This document shows, one piece after another, positions 17,576-26,405 of a stretch of DNA of 64,000 nucleotides. Each line of letters opens with the position of its first letter. Positions within the stretch are counted from its first letter, which is position 1. The notes beneath the pieces are model-generated. The model had not been told where the DNA came from. It ran no database searches and saw only the letters and a program-made list of their open reading frames with translations. Both the position numbers and the translations under genes were made by a program. Source of the stretch: Arthrobacter livingstonensis. Lineage in GTDB: Bacteria > Actinomycetota > Actinomycetes > Actinomycetales > Micrococcaceae. The stretch is from NCBI RefSeq assembly GCF_003219815.1, contig NZ_QJVD01000005.1:124001-188000 (forward strand). The letters are read 5' to 3'.

Positions 17576-18691
17576 CTACTTCTTGCCGCTTCCGTGCGCT
17601 AAGGGCGTATCCCGTGCCCCGTCGGTGCCCCCATGTACGACGCCGGCTGCCCGGGTTCCTGCCCCGGGGGCGCCTTGGGTGCCTGGCCCGGGGGCGCCTT
17701 GGCTGTCTGGCCCGGTGGTGCCTTGGCTGCCTGGCCCGGTGGCGCCTGCCTGGGCTCCGTGGCCCGCCGCCGCGGCCGGAACGGCCGCGGACGTTGCGGC
17801 AACCGCAAAGGCGGCGGCAGCAGCGGTGCCGGCCGCGTGAGCGGTCCCGGCTGCGTGAGCGGCGGTACCGGTGGAAACAGGGGTGCCGGCGGTACCGGTG
17901 GAAACAGGGGTGCCAGCGGTACCGGTGGAAACAGGGGTGCCGGCCGCATCAGCGCCGTCAGGGGCCGCCTTCCCGGCCGCCACCTCGGCGGCGGAGTCCG
18001 GCTCAGCCAGTGCCTGGGCTGCAAGATGAGCTGCCACGGACCCGGGCTCCGGGCGGGGCGCCAGTTTGCCGCGTTTTTCCAGGTATCCATGCAGGAGCTT
18101 CATGGAGTGGTCCACGATGAAGCCAATGACGATGGCAAAGCCGATGGCAATGCCGACTCCCAGCAGCGGGTTGTGGTGCACCCAGCGGCCGGCAAAGGTT
18201 CCCACGGCCACTGAATAGCCTGCCCAGGTCACCACGGCGATGCCGTCCAGAAATACGAAGCGGCGCCACGGGAAGTGTGTGGCGCCGGCCGTAAAGTTCA
18301 CGGCAATGCGGCCCACGGGAATGTAGCGGGCGGTGAAGATCAGCATTGCACCGCGTTTTTCCAGTTCACGGCCGGCCCAGGAAAACGCCTTTGCACCCCG
18401 GGGCTTGCGCATCCACTTGAACCGCGTGGTGCCGAGCTTGTTGCCCAGGAAATATGCGATGTTGTCGCCAATGACGGCGCCAATGATAGCTCCGGCCATG
18501 AGGAGCCAAATGTTGGGGGAACCGGTGCGCAGCGAAATGGAGGCCAGTGCCACAATGGCTGTTTCGCTCGGCAGAAAGAGAAAGAAGCCGTCGATCAAGC
18601 AGAACAAGCTCACCATGGGGATGACCCACCACTGCGCGGACGAATGCGCAATGACATAGTTGATCTGATCGATGATGTGCAAAAAATCCAC
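17576..18691 (-). CDS. DedA-family membrane protein with repetitive C-terminus
   Basis: The first 210 residues are a typical DedA/VTT-domain protein with hydrophobic segments and the motifs FLPSETAIVALAS, GAVIGDNIAYFLG and FTARYIPVGRIAVNF. Members are needed for envelope homeostasis and recent work links the family to lipid scrambling or export. The remaining 160 residues are low complexity, Ala/Gly/Thr/Pro-rich, including three copies of the nonapeptide AGTPVSTGT encoded by a 27-bp tandem repeat (17863-17943). GTG start at 18691 with AGAGG upstream. The tail is unusual for the family and may be variable between strains. Confidence 0.87.
   Translation of the reverse strand: MDFLHIIDQINYVIAHSSAQWWVIPMVSLFCLIDGFFLFLPSETAIVALASISLRTGSPNIWLLMAGAIIGAVIGDNIAYFLGNKLGTTRFKWMRKPRGAKAFSWAGRELEKRGAMLIFTARYIPVGRIAVNFTAGATHFPWRRFVFLDGIAVVTWAGYSVAVGTFAGRWVHHNPLLGVGIAIGFAIVIGFIVDHSMKLLHGYLEKRGKLAPRPEPGSVAAHLAAQALAEPDSAAEVAAGKAAPDGADAAGTPVSTGTAGTPVSTGTAGTPVSTGTAAHAAGTAHAAGTAAAAAFAVAATSAAVPAAAAGHGAQAGATGPGSQGTTGPDSQGAPGPGTQGAPGAGTRAAGVVHGGTDGARDTPLAHGSGKK
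17863..17943. repeat. 27-bp tandem repeat, 3 copies, inside the dedA-like gene
   Basis: GGTACCGGTGGAAACAGGGG recurs at 17863, 17890 and 17917. The unit is nine codons long, so copy-number changes would not shift the frame. Confidence 0.9.
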
Positions 18692-18813
18692 CGGGGATGG
18701 TTCCTCTCCTCTGGCGGGATGTCACTCACTAGTTTCCCACGTCTGCTGGGGTCCGGCATCCATCTTGCGGCCTACATTTGACCGGGTCCCTCACACCATG
18801 GGATGAGCCCCCA

Positions 18814-19060
18814 ACGCCGTATCACTCTTGGCGCGCCATAGCCCGACGCCGTATCACTCTTGGCGCATCCCGGGCCGACGCCGTATCACTCTTGGCGCAT
18901 CCCGGGCCGACGCCGTATCACTCTTGGCGCGCCATAGCCCGACGCCGTATCACTCTTGGCGCGCCATAGCCCGACGCCGTATCACCAAGCGTTCGCGAAA
19001 AGCCTGCCAAAGGTGATACCGCGTCGGCGAAAATGGCGCCAAAGGTGATACGGCGTCGGT
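18814..19060. repeat. 32-bp tandem array (6 copies) plus two inverted copies
   Basis: ACGCCGTATCACTCTTGGCG recurs at 18814, 18846, 18878, 18910, 18942 and 18974 with a strict 32-base period; the 12 bases between copies are of two alternating kinds (GCCATAGCCCG or ATCCCGGGCCG). Two inverted copies (GGTGATAC[C/G]GCGTCGG) lie at about 19012-19027 and 19044-19059, the second abutting the thymidine phosphorylase stop. Inverted and direct copies can pair over 16 bases. The array fills the space between deoA and the dedA-like gene. It is not a CRISPR because the spacers repeat. Confidence 0.92.
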
Positions 19061-19061
19061 A

Positions 19062-20381
19062 CTAGCTGATGCGGTCGATGATCAACCTCGACGCCGGCCG
19101 CGAGCCTTCCGGGGCGATGGTCACCGCGTCCGCCAGCGCCTCGCGGGCACGGACGAACTTCTCCGGGGAATCCGAAAGGAGCGTCATGAGCGGTTCGCCG
19201 GCACGGACCAGGGCGCCCGGCTTGGCGTGCATGCGCACCCCGGCCCCCGCCTGAACGACGTCTTCCTTGCGGGCCCGCCCGGCGCCGAGGCGCCAGGCGG
19301 CCACGCCCACGGCCATGGCGTCCAGCCCCACCAGGACGCCGTCGGCCGGGGCGTAGACCACCTCGGACTCCCGGGCCACGGGAAGTGCCGCGTCCGGGTC
19401 GCCACCCTGGGCGGAGATCATGCGCCGCCACACGTCCATGGCCCGGCCGTCCCGCAGCGCCGCTGCGGGGTCCGCGCCGTGCACGCCCGCGGCTTCAAGC
19501 ATCTCCTCCGCCAGCCTGACTGTCAGCTCGACGACGTCTTCCGGACCGCCGCCCGCAAGCACCTCCACGGATTCCTCCACTTCGATGGCGTTGCCTGCGC
19601 TCAAACCCAGCGGCGTGGACATGTCAGTCAGCAGGGCCACGGTGTTCACGCCGGCATCCTTGCCCAGCGCGACCATGGTCTCGGCCAGTTCGCGCGCCAT
19701 GTCCACGCTCTTCATGAAGGCGCCGGAGCCCACCTTGACATCCAGGACCAGCGCGCCGGTGCCTTCGGCGATCTTCTTGCTCATGATCGAGGACGCAATC
19801 AGCGGAATGGCCTCCACCGTGCCGGTGACGTCGCGCAGGGCGTAGAGCTTTTTGTCGGCGGGTGCCAGGCCCGCGCCGGCCGCGCAAATCACGGCACCAA
19901 CCTCGGAGAGCTGGCGCATCATCTCCTCATTGCTGAGGTCCGCCCGCCAGCCGGGGATGGACTCCAGCTTGTCCAGCGTTCCGCCGGTATGGCCCAGGCC
20001 GCGGCCGGACAGTTGCGGGACGGCCACGCCGAACACGGCCACCAGTGGCGCCAGTGGGAGGGTGATCTTGTCCCCGACACCGCCGGTGGAATGCTTGTCG
20101 GTGGTCGCCATGGGCACGCCCGCCGGGGTGCGCAGGGAGGCGAACGCCAGGCGCTCCCCCGAGTTGATCATGGCCGTGGTCCACTGCGAGATCTCGGCCC
20201 GGTCCATGCCATTGAGCAGAATGGCCATGTTCAGGGCGGCCATTTGTTCGTCGGCGATGGTGCCGCGCGTGTAGGCGTCGATGGTCCAGGCGATCTGGTC
20301 GGCGCTGAGCGTGCCGCGGTCCCGCTTGGTCCGGATGATGTCGACGGCGTCGAAGTCCGGTCCGCTGTAGATGGTGGTCAT
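19062..20381 (-). CDS. deoA: Thymidine phosphorylase
   Basis: Cleaves thymidine or deoxyuridine with phosphate to the base and deoxyribose-1-phosphate. The pyrimidine nucleoside phosphorylase motifs are clear: DKHSTGGVGDKITLPLAP, SGRGLGHTGGTLDKLES and VGSGAFMKS, then the C-terminal domain (RKEDVVQAGAGVRMHAKPG). The protein has 439 residues, a normal length. The ATG at 20381 has GGAG about nine bases upstream and overlaps the cytidine deaminase stop by four bases. It is the last gene of the nucleoside operon. Confidence 0.95.
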   Translation of the reverse strand: MTTIYSGPDFDAVDIIRTKRDRGTLSADQIAWTIDAYTRGTIADEQMAALNMAILLNGMDRAEISQWTTAMINSGERLAFASLRTPAGVPMATTDKHSTGGVGDKITLPLAPLVAVFGVAVPQLSGRGLGHTGGTLDKLESIPGWRADLSNEEMMRQLSEVGAVICAAGAGLAPADKKLYALRDVTGTVEAIPLIASSIMSKKIAEGTGALVLDVKVGSGAFMKSVDMARELAETMVALGKDAGVNTVALLTDMSTPLGLSAGNAIEVEESVEVLAGGGPEDVVELTVRLAEEMLEAAGVHGADPAAALRDGRAMDVWRRMISAQGGDPDAALPVARESEVVYAPADGVLVGLDAMAVGVAAWRLGAGRARKEDVVQAGAGVRMHAKPGALVRAGEPLMTLLSDSPEKFVRAREALADAVTIAPEGSRPASRLIIDRIS

Positions 20382-20863
20382 GCCGGTGTCTCCTTTTCGA
20401 GGTTGTCCGGACCAAAGGCATCCGGCAGGACTTGGTCCATGGTCCGGATTCCGCTGCTGGTCATCAGCACCATGCCCGGGGCCCGGAATTCGTATAACAA
20501 TTGGCGGCAGCGCCCGCACGGCATGAGCACCGTGCCGGCCGCGTCCACGCAATAGAAGGCGCGAATCCGCCCGCCGCCGCCCATCTGCAGCGCGCCCACC
20601 ATGGTGCACTCGGCACACAGGGTCAGCCCGTAGCTGGCATTTTCCACGTTGCAGCCGGAGACCACGCGTCCGTCCTCGAGCAGGGCGGCGGCACCCACGG
20701 GGAACTTCGAGTACGGCGCGTAGGCGCGGCCCATGGCAGCCGTGGCAGCCGCGTGCAGCACATCCCAGTCAGCCTGGGCGATGCCGCCGCCCAAGGCACC
20801 CAGCGGGGATCCGGCGTCGGACGCGGAACCCGGGGATCCGGCGTCGGACGTGGTGTTGTCCAT
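20378..20863 (-). CDS. cdd: Cytidine deaminase
   Basis: Small zinc enzyme that deaminates cytidine and deoxycytidine to uridine. Zinc and catalytic motifs are GCNVENASYGLTLCAECT and PCGRCRQLL. The core spans about 125 residues after an N-terminal extension of 35 residues with a duplicated SDAGSP. The ATG at 20863 has AGGTGG seven bases upstream; a GTG at 20872 is also possible. It is translationally coupled to deoA (ATGA overlap), so cytidine can be converted to uridine and on to free base. Confidence 0.94.
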   Translation of the reverse strand: MDNTTSDAGSPGSASDAGSPLGALGGGIAQADWDVLHAAATAAMGRAYAPYSKFPVGAAALLEDGRVVSGCNVENASYGLTLCAECTMVGALQMGGGGRIRAFYCVDAAGTVLMPCGRCRQLLYEFRAPGMVLMTSSGIRTMDQVLPDAFGPDNLEKETPA

Positions 20864-20881
20864 GGTGTCCACCTGCTTCCC

Positions 20882-22177
20882 CTAACCCTTGATGTACGGT
20901 TCGCCGTCGGCGGCGGGCGCCCGGGACTTGCCCACAAAGCCTGACACGGCCAGGATGGTCAGCGCGTACGGGAGCATCGCCAGGAACTGCCCGTCAATGG
21001 GCGTGCCGGCAAGGGAGAGGATGCTTTGGAGGTTGCCGGCGACACCGAACAGCAGTGCGGCCAGGGCCGCGCCGATCGGGTTCCAGCGGCCAAAGATCAA
21101 CGCCGCCAGGGCGATGAAGCCCAGGCCGCCGGTCATGTCCTTGCTAAAGCTGCTCACGGCCACCAGGGTGAAGTAGGCACCGCCAACGCCGGCGATGGCG
21201 CCGCCGGCCAGCACGTTCAGGAAGCGGGTGCGGTTGACGTTGATGCCCACCGTGTCCGCCGCCTTGGGGTGCTCCCCCACAGCCCGTATGCGCAGGCCCC
21301 AGCGGGTGCGGAACAGCCCGAACCAAATCGCCGCCACCAGGATCAGCATCAAATAGCCGATGATGGACTGGCGGAACAGCATGGGCCCCAGAATGGGGAT
21401 CTCGGACAGGAACGGGATGGGAAGGTCCGGCAGGTGGACGGGCTGGTTGTAGATGGTGACGCCGTCGACCTTGGTCTTCATGATCTTTTCAAACAGGAAG
21501 CCTGTCAGCCCGGATACCAGCACATTGAGCACCACGCCGACGATGATCTGGTTGACCACATACTTGATGCTGAAGGCGGCCAGCAGGAAGGAGACCAGCA
21601 TGCCGGCCACGGCCGCGGCAAGCAGTCCGGCAAACGCGTTCTGCGTGATGGAGGCAACCAGCGCCGCCGTGAAGGCGCCGGCCAGCAGCTGCCCCTCGAT
21701 GGCGATGTTGACCACGCCGGAGCGTTCGCACAGCACGCCGGACAGCGAGCCAAAAACCAGCGGGGTGGTGATGAGCATGGCACCGGTGAACAAGCCCACC
21801 AGGGTGATGTTTTGCGTCTTGGTGCCGCCGATGATCCACACCAGCAGGCCGACCACAAAAACGACGGCGAAGGCCATGGTCACCCATTTGGCAATGCGGC
21901 CTTCCTGTTTCATCTGGCGGTAGGCCGTGACGGCGAGTCCCACGCACAGGAGTGCAACGACAATGCCAAACACCTTTGTCGGCAGCACCAGGTTGGGCAC
22001 CTGCCAGACGTCGCTGTCCTGGGAGATGCGGAAGGTGGCGTCCCCGGACGGTCCCAGCAGGGCAAAGACGACGACGGCAAACAAGGCCAGGACACCCAGC
22101 AGGATGGGGTTTTTCCAGCTGCGGATGGCGACGCGGTCCACTGCCTTCGAGGGTTTGATGTTGGCTGTGACGCTCAT
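20882..22177 (-). CDS. Nucleoside ABC transporter permease (second of pair)
   Basis: A 431-residue polytopic permease of the branched-chain amino acid/BMP type, like NupQ/YufQ. There are about ten hydrophobic segments. The family core SGVLCERSGVVNIAIEGQLL near the middle and GGLGFIALAALIFGRWNP near the end are conserved. The first 120 residues add two extra membrane helices and a charged linker. Its ATG overlaps the stop of the upstream permease gene by four bases. With the ATPase, the other permease and the BMP lipoprotein it forms an importer for nucleosides. Confidence 0.92.
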   Translation of the reverse strand: MSVTANIKPSKAVDRVAIRSWKNPILLGVLALFAVVVFALLGPSGDATFRISQDSDVWQVPNLVLPTKVFGIVVALLCVGLAVTAYRQMKQEGRIAKWVTMAFAVVFVVGLLVWIIGGTKTQNITLVGLFTGAMLITTPLVFGSLSGVLCERSGVVNIAIEGQLLAGAFTAALVASITQNAFAGLLAAAVAGMLVSFLLAAFSIKYVVNQIIVGVVLNVLVSGLTGFLFEKIMKTKVDGVTIYNQPVHLPDLPIPFLSEIPILGPMLFRQSIIGYLMLILVAAIWFGLFRTRWGLRIRAVGEHPKAADTVGINVNRTRFLNVLAGGAIAGVGGAYFTLVAVSSFSKDMTGGLGFIALAALIFGRWNPIGAALAALLFGVAGNLQSILSLAGTPIDGQFLAMLPYALTILAVSGFVGKSRAPAADGEPYIKG

Positions 22178-23382
22178 GCGCTGGCTCCTTCACGGCGAAC
22201 GGCCTTGATCCTGAAGATGGAACGGATCAGCGGCGGGGCGGCGATGAACAGCACGATCAGTGACTGCACCACCGCAACGATGTCAATGGAAACGTCGGCG
22301 TTGACCGCCATGGAGGTGCCGCCGGCCTTGAAGGCGCCAAACAGCAGGGCGGCAAAGAACGTCCCCCACGGCTTGGAGCGGCCCAGCAGTGCCACGGTGA
22401 TGGCGTCAAAGCCGATCGAGCCGGCAATGTCCGAATCAAGGGTCTTTTCCGTGCCGGCAATCTGGGCCACGCCCGCCAGCCCGGCCAGTGCGCCGGAGAT
22501 CAGCATGACGGTGGTGTAGCCGCGCGAGACAAGCATGCCCGCCGTCCTGGCCGCCTTCGGGTTGGCACCGATGGCACGGTATTCAAAGCCGAGCGTGGAG
22601 CGGTTGAGCAGCCAGGCCACGACGATCACGGCAAGGATGGCAAGGATGAACCCCGCGTTGAGGCGGAAGTTCGGGCCCAGCAGCAGCGGGAACAGGGCGG
22701 TGTCGTGCATTTGCGCGCTGATGGGGTTGGTGCTGCCGGGCGCCTTGAGCTGGTTCTTCAACAGGTACAGCACCAGGGACACGGCAATGTAGTTGAGCAT
22801 GATCGTCACGATCACCTCATGTGCCCCGGTCCGGGCCTTGAGGAATCCGGCAATGCCGCCCCAGATGGCTCCCCCGATGGCACCGGCCAGGATTACGGCC
22901 AGCAGGTGGATGACCGGCGGCAGCTGCATCTGGAAGCCGATGATGCCGGCAAAGGTCGCACCGAGGAGGATCTGGCCCTGCGCGCCAATGTTGAACAGCC
23001 CGGCCCGGAAGGCCAGCGTAACGGCCAGTCCGGAGAGGATCAACGGGGTGGCGAAAGTCAGGGTTTCAAAAATGCCCAGCTGGCCCTGCCACGTGCGTGC
23101 CGTGGGGTCGTAGGTGGCACCGCGCCACAGCGCGCCATAAGCCTCCGAGACTGCGGACCAAACGGCGGAGAGCGTGGCACCCGGATCCGCAAAGAAATAG
23201 CCGGAGGACGCGGAGACACGGGGGTCGGTGACGGCAATGAGGATGCCACCGATCACCAGTGCCACGAACACTGCCAGGACGGAAATCATGGCGCTGCCGC
23301 TCATGATCTCGCGGAACACCTGCGAGCCCTGGCTCTCCTTGGCCGGGGGCGTGGGTTCCTTCACTGTCTGCGTCTCGCTCAT
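22174..23382 (-). CDS. Nucleoside ABC transporter permease (first of pair)
   Basis: A 402-residue polytopic permease, NupP/YufP-like, the partner of the next gene. Typical parts are the periplasmic loop after the first helix, ATPLILSGLAVTLAFRAGLFNIG (EAA-like region, shown here only by its key FRAGLFNIG), and GSIGFDAITVALLGRSKPWG near the end. About nine or ten membrane segments are visible. ATG start at 23382 overlaps the ATPase stop by four bases; the gene is tightly coupled on both sides. Confidence 0.92.
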   Translation of the reverse strand: MSETQTVKEPTPPAKESQGSQVFREIMSGSAMISVLAVFVALVIGGILIAVTDPRVSASSGYFFADPGATLSAVWSAVSEAYGALWRGATYDPTARTWQGQLGIFETLTFATPLILSGLAVTLAFRAGLFNIGAQGQILLGATFAGIIGFQMQLPPVIHLLAVILAGAIGGAIWGGIAGFLKARTGAHEVIVTIMLNYIAVSLVLYLLKNQLKAPGSTNPISAQMHDTALFPLLLGPNFRLNAGFILAILAVIVVAWLLNRSTLGFEYRAIGANPKAARTAGMLVSRGYTTVMLISGALAGLAGVAQIAGTEKTLDSDIAGSIGFDAITVALLGRSKPWGTFFAALLFGAFKAGGTSMAVNADVSIDIVAVVQSLIVLFIAAPPLIRSIFRIKAVRREGASA

Positions 23383-24971
23383 GAGCGCTCTCCTTCGGTG
23401 TCTCCGGCGGGGGCAACGTCTCCGGCACCGGAGCTGCCTGCGGCGGGTGCGTCCAATTGTGCCTGTGCCTCGTCGGCGGGCAGCCCCGCCATCATCAGGC
23501 CCAGCAATTCGCGGCTGGATTTCCCGGGCACAATGCCCATGAGCCGGCCAGCGTACAGCACGGCGATACGGTCTCCGAGCTCGAGCACCTCGTCAAGTTC
23601 GGTCGAGACGATGATGACCGGCGTGCCGCCGTCGCGCTCGGCCACAATGCGCTTGTGCAGGAACTCGATGGAGCCGACGTCCACGCCGCGGGTGGGCTGG
23701 GAGGCGATGAAGAGCTTCAGCGGCCGGGACAGTTCCCTGGCCAGCACCACCTTCTGTTGGTTTCCGCCGGACAGGGTGTCCGCGGCGTCCTGGGACGATT
23801 GGGTCCGGACGTCAAATTCGGCCACCTTTTCCTTGGCATTTTTGGCGATCACGGCCCGGTTCATGGAGCCCCACCGCGAGTACGGTTCCTGGGTGTACAG
23901 GTCCAGCACCAGGTTCTCGGCGATGGAGAACTCGCCCACCAGGCCGTCGTCCTGCCGGTCCTCGGGGACAAAGCCGACGCCGGCGTCGAGCACCTGGCGG
24001 ACGCTGCGGCCCACCAGTTCCCTGCCGTCGAGCATGATGGAGCCCTGGATGTGCTTGTGCAGGCCCAGGACGGCCTCGGTCAGTTCCGTCTGGCCGTTGC
24101 CCTGGACTCCCGCAATGGCGAGAATCTCGCCGTCGGCCACGGAGAAGGAGATGTCGTTCAGGAGCCGCTGGCCGGCGTCGTTCATGACCGTCAGGTTGCT
24201 GACCTTGAAGGTGACTTCCCCGGGTTCGGCGTCGGCCTTGTCCAGGGTGAGGCTGACGGCGCGGCCCACCATCATGGAGGCCAGCTCGGTGGTTGCGGCG
24301 CCGGGATCGGCCGAGCCCACCACCTTGCCGCGGCGGATCACGGTGATGGTGTCGGAGACCGCCTTCACCTCGCGCAGCTTGTGGGAAATGAACACGATGG
24401 AGGTGCCGTTGGACTTCAGCTGGCCCATGATGTCCATGAGTTCGTCGGTTTCCTGCGGGGTGAGCACGGCCGTGGGCTCGTCCAGGATCAGGATTTTGGC
24501 GTTGCGGACCAGCGCCTTGATGATTTCCACGCGCTGCTGCACGCCCACGGGAAGTTCGTCCACGAGCGCGTCGGGGTCCACATCGAAGCCGAAGCGGGCA
24601 GATATTTCGCGGATCTTGCGGCGGGTGTCGTCCAGGTTCAGGATGCCGCCAAAGCCAGTGGTTTCCCCGCCCAGGGCCACGTTTTCGGCCACGGTGAAGA
24701 CGGGGACCAGCATGAAGTGCTGGTGGACCATGCCGATGCCGGCGGCCATGGCGTCGGCGGGACCTGCGAACATTACGGGTTTGTCGTCGATCAGGATTTC
24801 GCCGGCCGTGGGTTCGTACAAGCCGTACAAAACGTTCATCAGGGTGGATTTGCCGGCGCCGTTTTCGCCCAGAAGGCTGTGAATCTCACCCGATTCAACC
24901 ACCAGGTCTATGTGGTCGTTGGCCACGAGGGCACCAAAGCTTTTGGTGATGCCCCTGAGTTCAAGTTTCAA
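23379..24971 (-). CDS. Nucleoside ABC transporter ATP-binding protein (double NBD)
   Basis: A 530-residue protein with two fused nucleotide-binding domains, as in RbsA and NupO. In the first domain Walker A is GENGAGKST (residues 36-44) and Walker [12 protein letters not shown]. The second domain has VQGNGQTEL in place of a strict Walker A and the signature [17 protein letters not shown], followed by FIASQPTRGVD. The degenerate second half is normal for this family. The start is a TTG at 24971 with a poor ribosome binding site, which may hold its level below that of the lipoprotein gene upstream. Confidence 0.93.
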   Translation of the reverse strand: MKLELRGITKSFGALVANDHIDLVVESGEIHSLLGENGAGKSTLMNVLYGLYEPTAGEILIDDKPVMFAGPADAMAAGIGMVHQHFMLVPVFTVAENVALGGETTGFGGILNLDDTRRKIREISARFGFDVDPDALVDELPVGVQQRVEIIKALVRNAKILILDEPTAVLTPQETDELMDIMGQLKSNGTSIVFISHKLREVKAVSDTITVIRRGKVVGSADPGAATTELASMMVGRAVSLTLDKADAEPGEVTFKVSNLTVMNDAGQRLLNDISFSVADGEILAIAGVQGNGQTELTEAVLGLHKHIQGSIMLDGRELVGRSVRQVLDAGVGFVPEDRQDDGLVGEFSIAENLVLDLYTQEPYSRWGSMNRAVIAKNAKEKVAEFDVRTQSSQDAADTLSGGNQQKVVLARELSRPLKLFIASQPTRGVDVGSIEFLHKRIVAERDGGTPVIIVSTELDEVLELGDRIAVLYAGRLMGIVPGKSSRELLGLMMAGLPADEAQAQLDAPAAGSSGAGDVAPAGDTEGERS

Positions 24972-25063
24972 GGTTTTAACCCGTCTTGTAAAAAGTTGCG
25001 GAAAGCCGGTGCGGGCCCCGCCGCCGGCAGGTCATGCCGGGCGGACGGCGCCCAACCGACTGT

Positions 25064-25103
25064 GCGCCGCACCGGCAGCCCGGGTGGGCTGTCGGTACGG
25101 CGC
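25064..25103. terminator. Intercistronic stem-loop between the BMP lipoprotein and ATPase genes
   Basis: Arms 25064-25081 and 25086-25103 pair at 16 of 18 positions with a GGGT loop; the two mismatches are G-U compatible. No U-tract follows on the minus strand. Such stems after a binding-protein gene usually stabilise its message or limit read-through, giving more binding protein than transporter. Confidence 0.65.
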
Positions 25104-25120
25104 AGCAGGTGGTGGACGTC

Positions 25121-26239
25121 TTACTTGGGGCTGGACTTCGAGGGGACCTTGATGGAACCGTCGATGATGCCCTTCTTGATGGTGTCGAGCTGGCTCTTCG
25201 TGTCCGCGCTGACGGCCGAATCCAGGTCGTGGAACGGGGCCAGGGCCACGCCGCCGTTGTCCAGGGTGCCGATGTACGGGGCCGGGTCAAACTTGCCGGC
25301 CAGGTCGTCCTTGACGATCGTTTCCACGGCCTCGCCCATGGTCTTGACGACGGAGGTCAGCAGGATGGACTTGTAGGTGGGGGCCGTCAGGTAGCCGTCG
25401 GAGTCGACCCAGACCAGCTTGACGTCCTTGCCGTCCTTGTTGGCGGCCAGGATGGCGTCGCCGGCACCCTTGCCCAGCGGGCCGGCAACAGGCATGACGA
25501 CGTCGGCGCCGTCGCCGATGAGGTTGTTGGTGGCCTTGGTGCCCTCCTGGATGATGTCAAAGGTGTTCGCGAACAGGCCCTGCTGGGTGTCCACGTTCCA
25601 GCCGAGGACCTTGACATCCTTTGACTGCTGCTTGTTGTAGTACGCCACGCCTTCGGCGAAGCCGTCCATGAAGATGGTGACCGTGGGAATGTTGATGCCG
25701 CCAAAGGTGCCCACCTTGCCGGTCTTGGAGACCGAGGCCGCCGTGTAGCCGGCCATGAAGGCGGCCTGGGCCGTGTCGTAGACCACCGGCTTGACGTTGG
25801 GCGCCTTGATGGAGTTGTCATCGATGATGGCGAAGTGCAGGTCCGTATTGGCGGCGGCAACCTTCTTGGTGGCATCCGCCAGCAGGAAGCCGACGGTGAA
25901 CGTGAGGTTGCAACCGGCATTGGCCATCTGGTTCAGGTTCGGCTCATAGTCGGACTTCGTGGAGGACTGGGCTTCCTTCATCTTGATGCCCACGTCCGTG
26001 ACCGTCTTCTTCATGCCCTCATACGAGGACTGGTTGAAGGACTGGTCGTCAAATCCGCCGGCGTCCGAAACGATGCAGCCAAGGTAGTTGGCTGCGGCGG
26101 CGTTGCCGCTGGTGCTTCCGCCGCCGCCGGCGGGTGCCGGGGCCTGTCCACAACCGGTGAGCAGGAGCGCCATTGCTCCCAGGGCCACGGTTCCAACGGT
26201 GGCCCCGCGCTTAAACGTGCCCGAGATGTTGTTTTTCAA
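25121..26239 (-). CDS. BMP-family nucleoside-binding lipoprotein
   Basis: Substrate-binding lipoprotein of the Med/BMP family, which bind nucleosides. A lipoprotein signal peptide with lipobox LLTGC is followed by a Gly/Ser linker and the BMP fold (GGFDDQSFNQSSYEGM, VGFLLADATKK, VGTFGGINIPTVTIFMDGF, KLVWVDSDGY). The start is most likely the TTG at 26239 because GGAGG lies five bases upstream; the ATG at 26251 would place that GGAGG inside the coding region. It is the first gene of the operon with the ABC transporter, cdd and deoA. Confidence 0.92.
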   Translation of the reverse strand: MKNNISGTFKRGATVGTVALGAMALLLTGCGQAPAPAGGGGSTSGNAAAANYLGCIVSDAGGFDDQSFNQSSYEGMKKTVTDVGIKMKEAQSSTKSDYEPNLNQMANAGCNLTFTVGFLLADATKKVAAANTDLHFAIIDDNSIKAPNVKPVVYDTAQAAFMAGYTAASVSKTGKVGTFGGINIPTVTIFMDGFAEGVAYYNKQQSKDVKVLGWNVDTQQGLFANTFDIIQEGTKATNNLIGDGADVVMPVAGPLGKGAGDAILAANKDGKDVKLVWVDSDGYLTAPTYKSILLTSVVKTMGEAVETIVKDDLAGKFDPAPYIGTLDNGGVALAPFHDLDSAVSADTKSQLDTIKKGIIDGSIKVPSKSSPK

Positions 26240-26290
26240 AGGTTCCTCCATAAGGTGATAATTGCGCGGCCACCCCCGGCCTACTGCGCA

Positions 26291-26304
26291 GTGTTAGACA
26301 ACAC
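26291..26304. promoter_or_regulatory. Small inverted repeat upstream of the nucleoside operon
   Basis: GTGTTAGACAACAC has 5-bp arms (GTGTT/AACAC) around four bases, 52 bases before the lipoprotein start. It could be an operator for the operon; no cognate regulator is adjacent. Confidence 0.35.
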
Positions 26305-26405
26305 ACTAATGGCAGTTGCTACCGCCCGGTAGCCGGATGCCCGCCGCAACGGGGCATCGTTGGGGAACCGTTACCAATCCGTGTCCCTGCGGCGGGTCCG
26401 CACCC

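Noticed and set aside
18814-18985. CRISPR-like regular spacing of a 20-bp word every 32 bp
   Set aside because: The intervening 12 bases are only two recurring sequences, not unique spacers; there are no cas genes and the word also occurs inverted.
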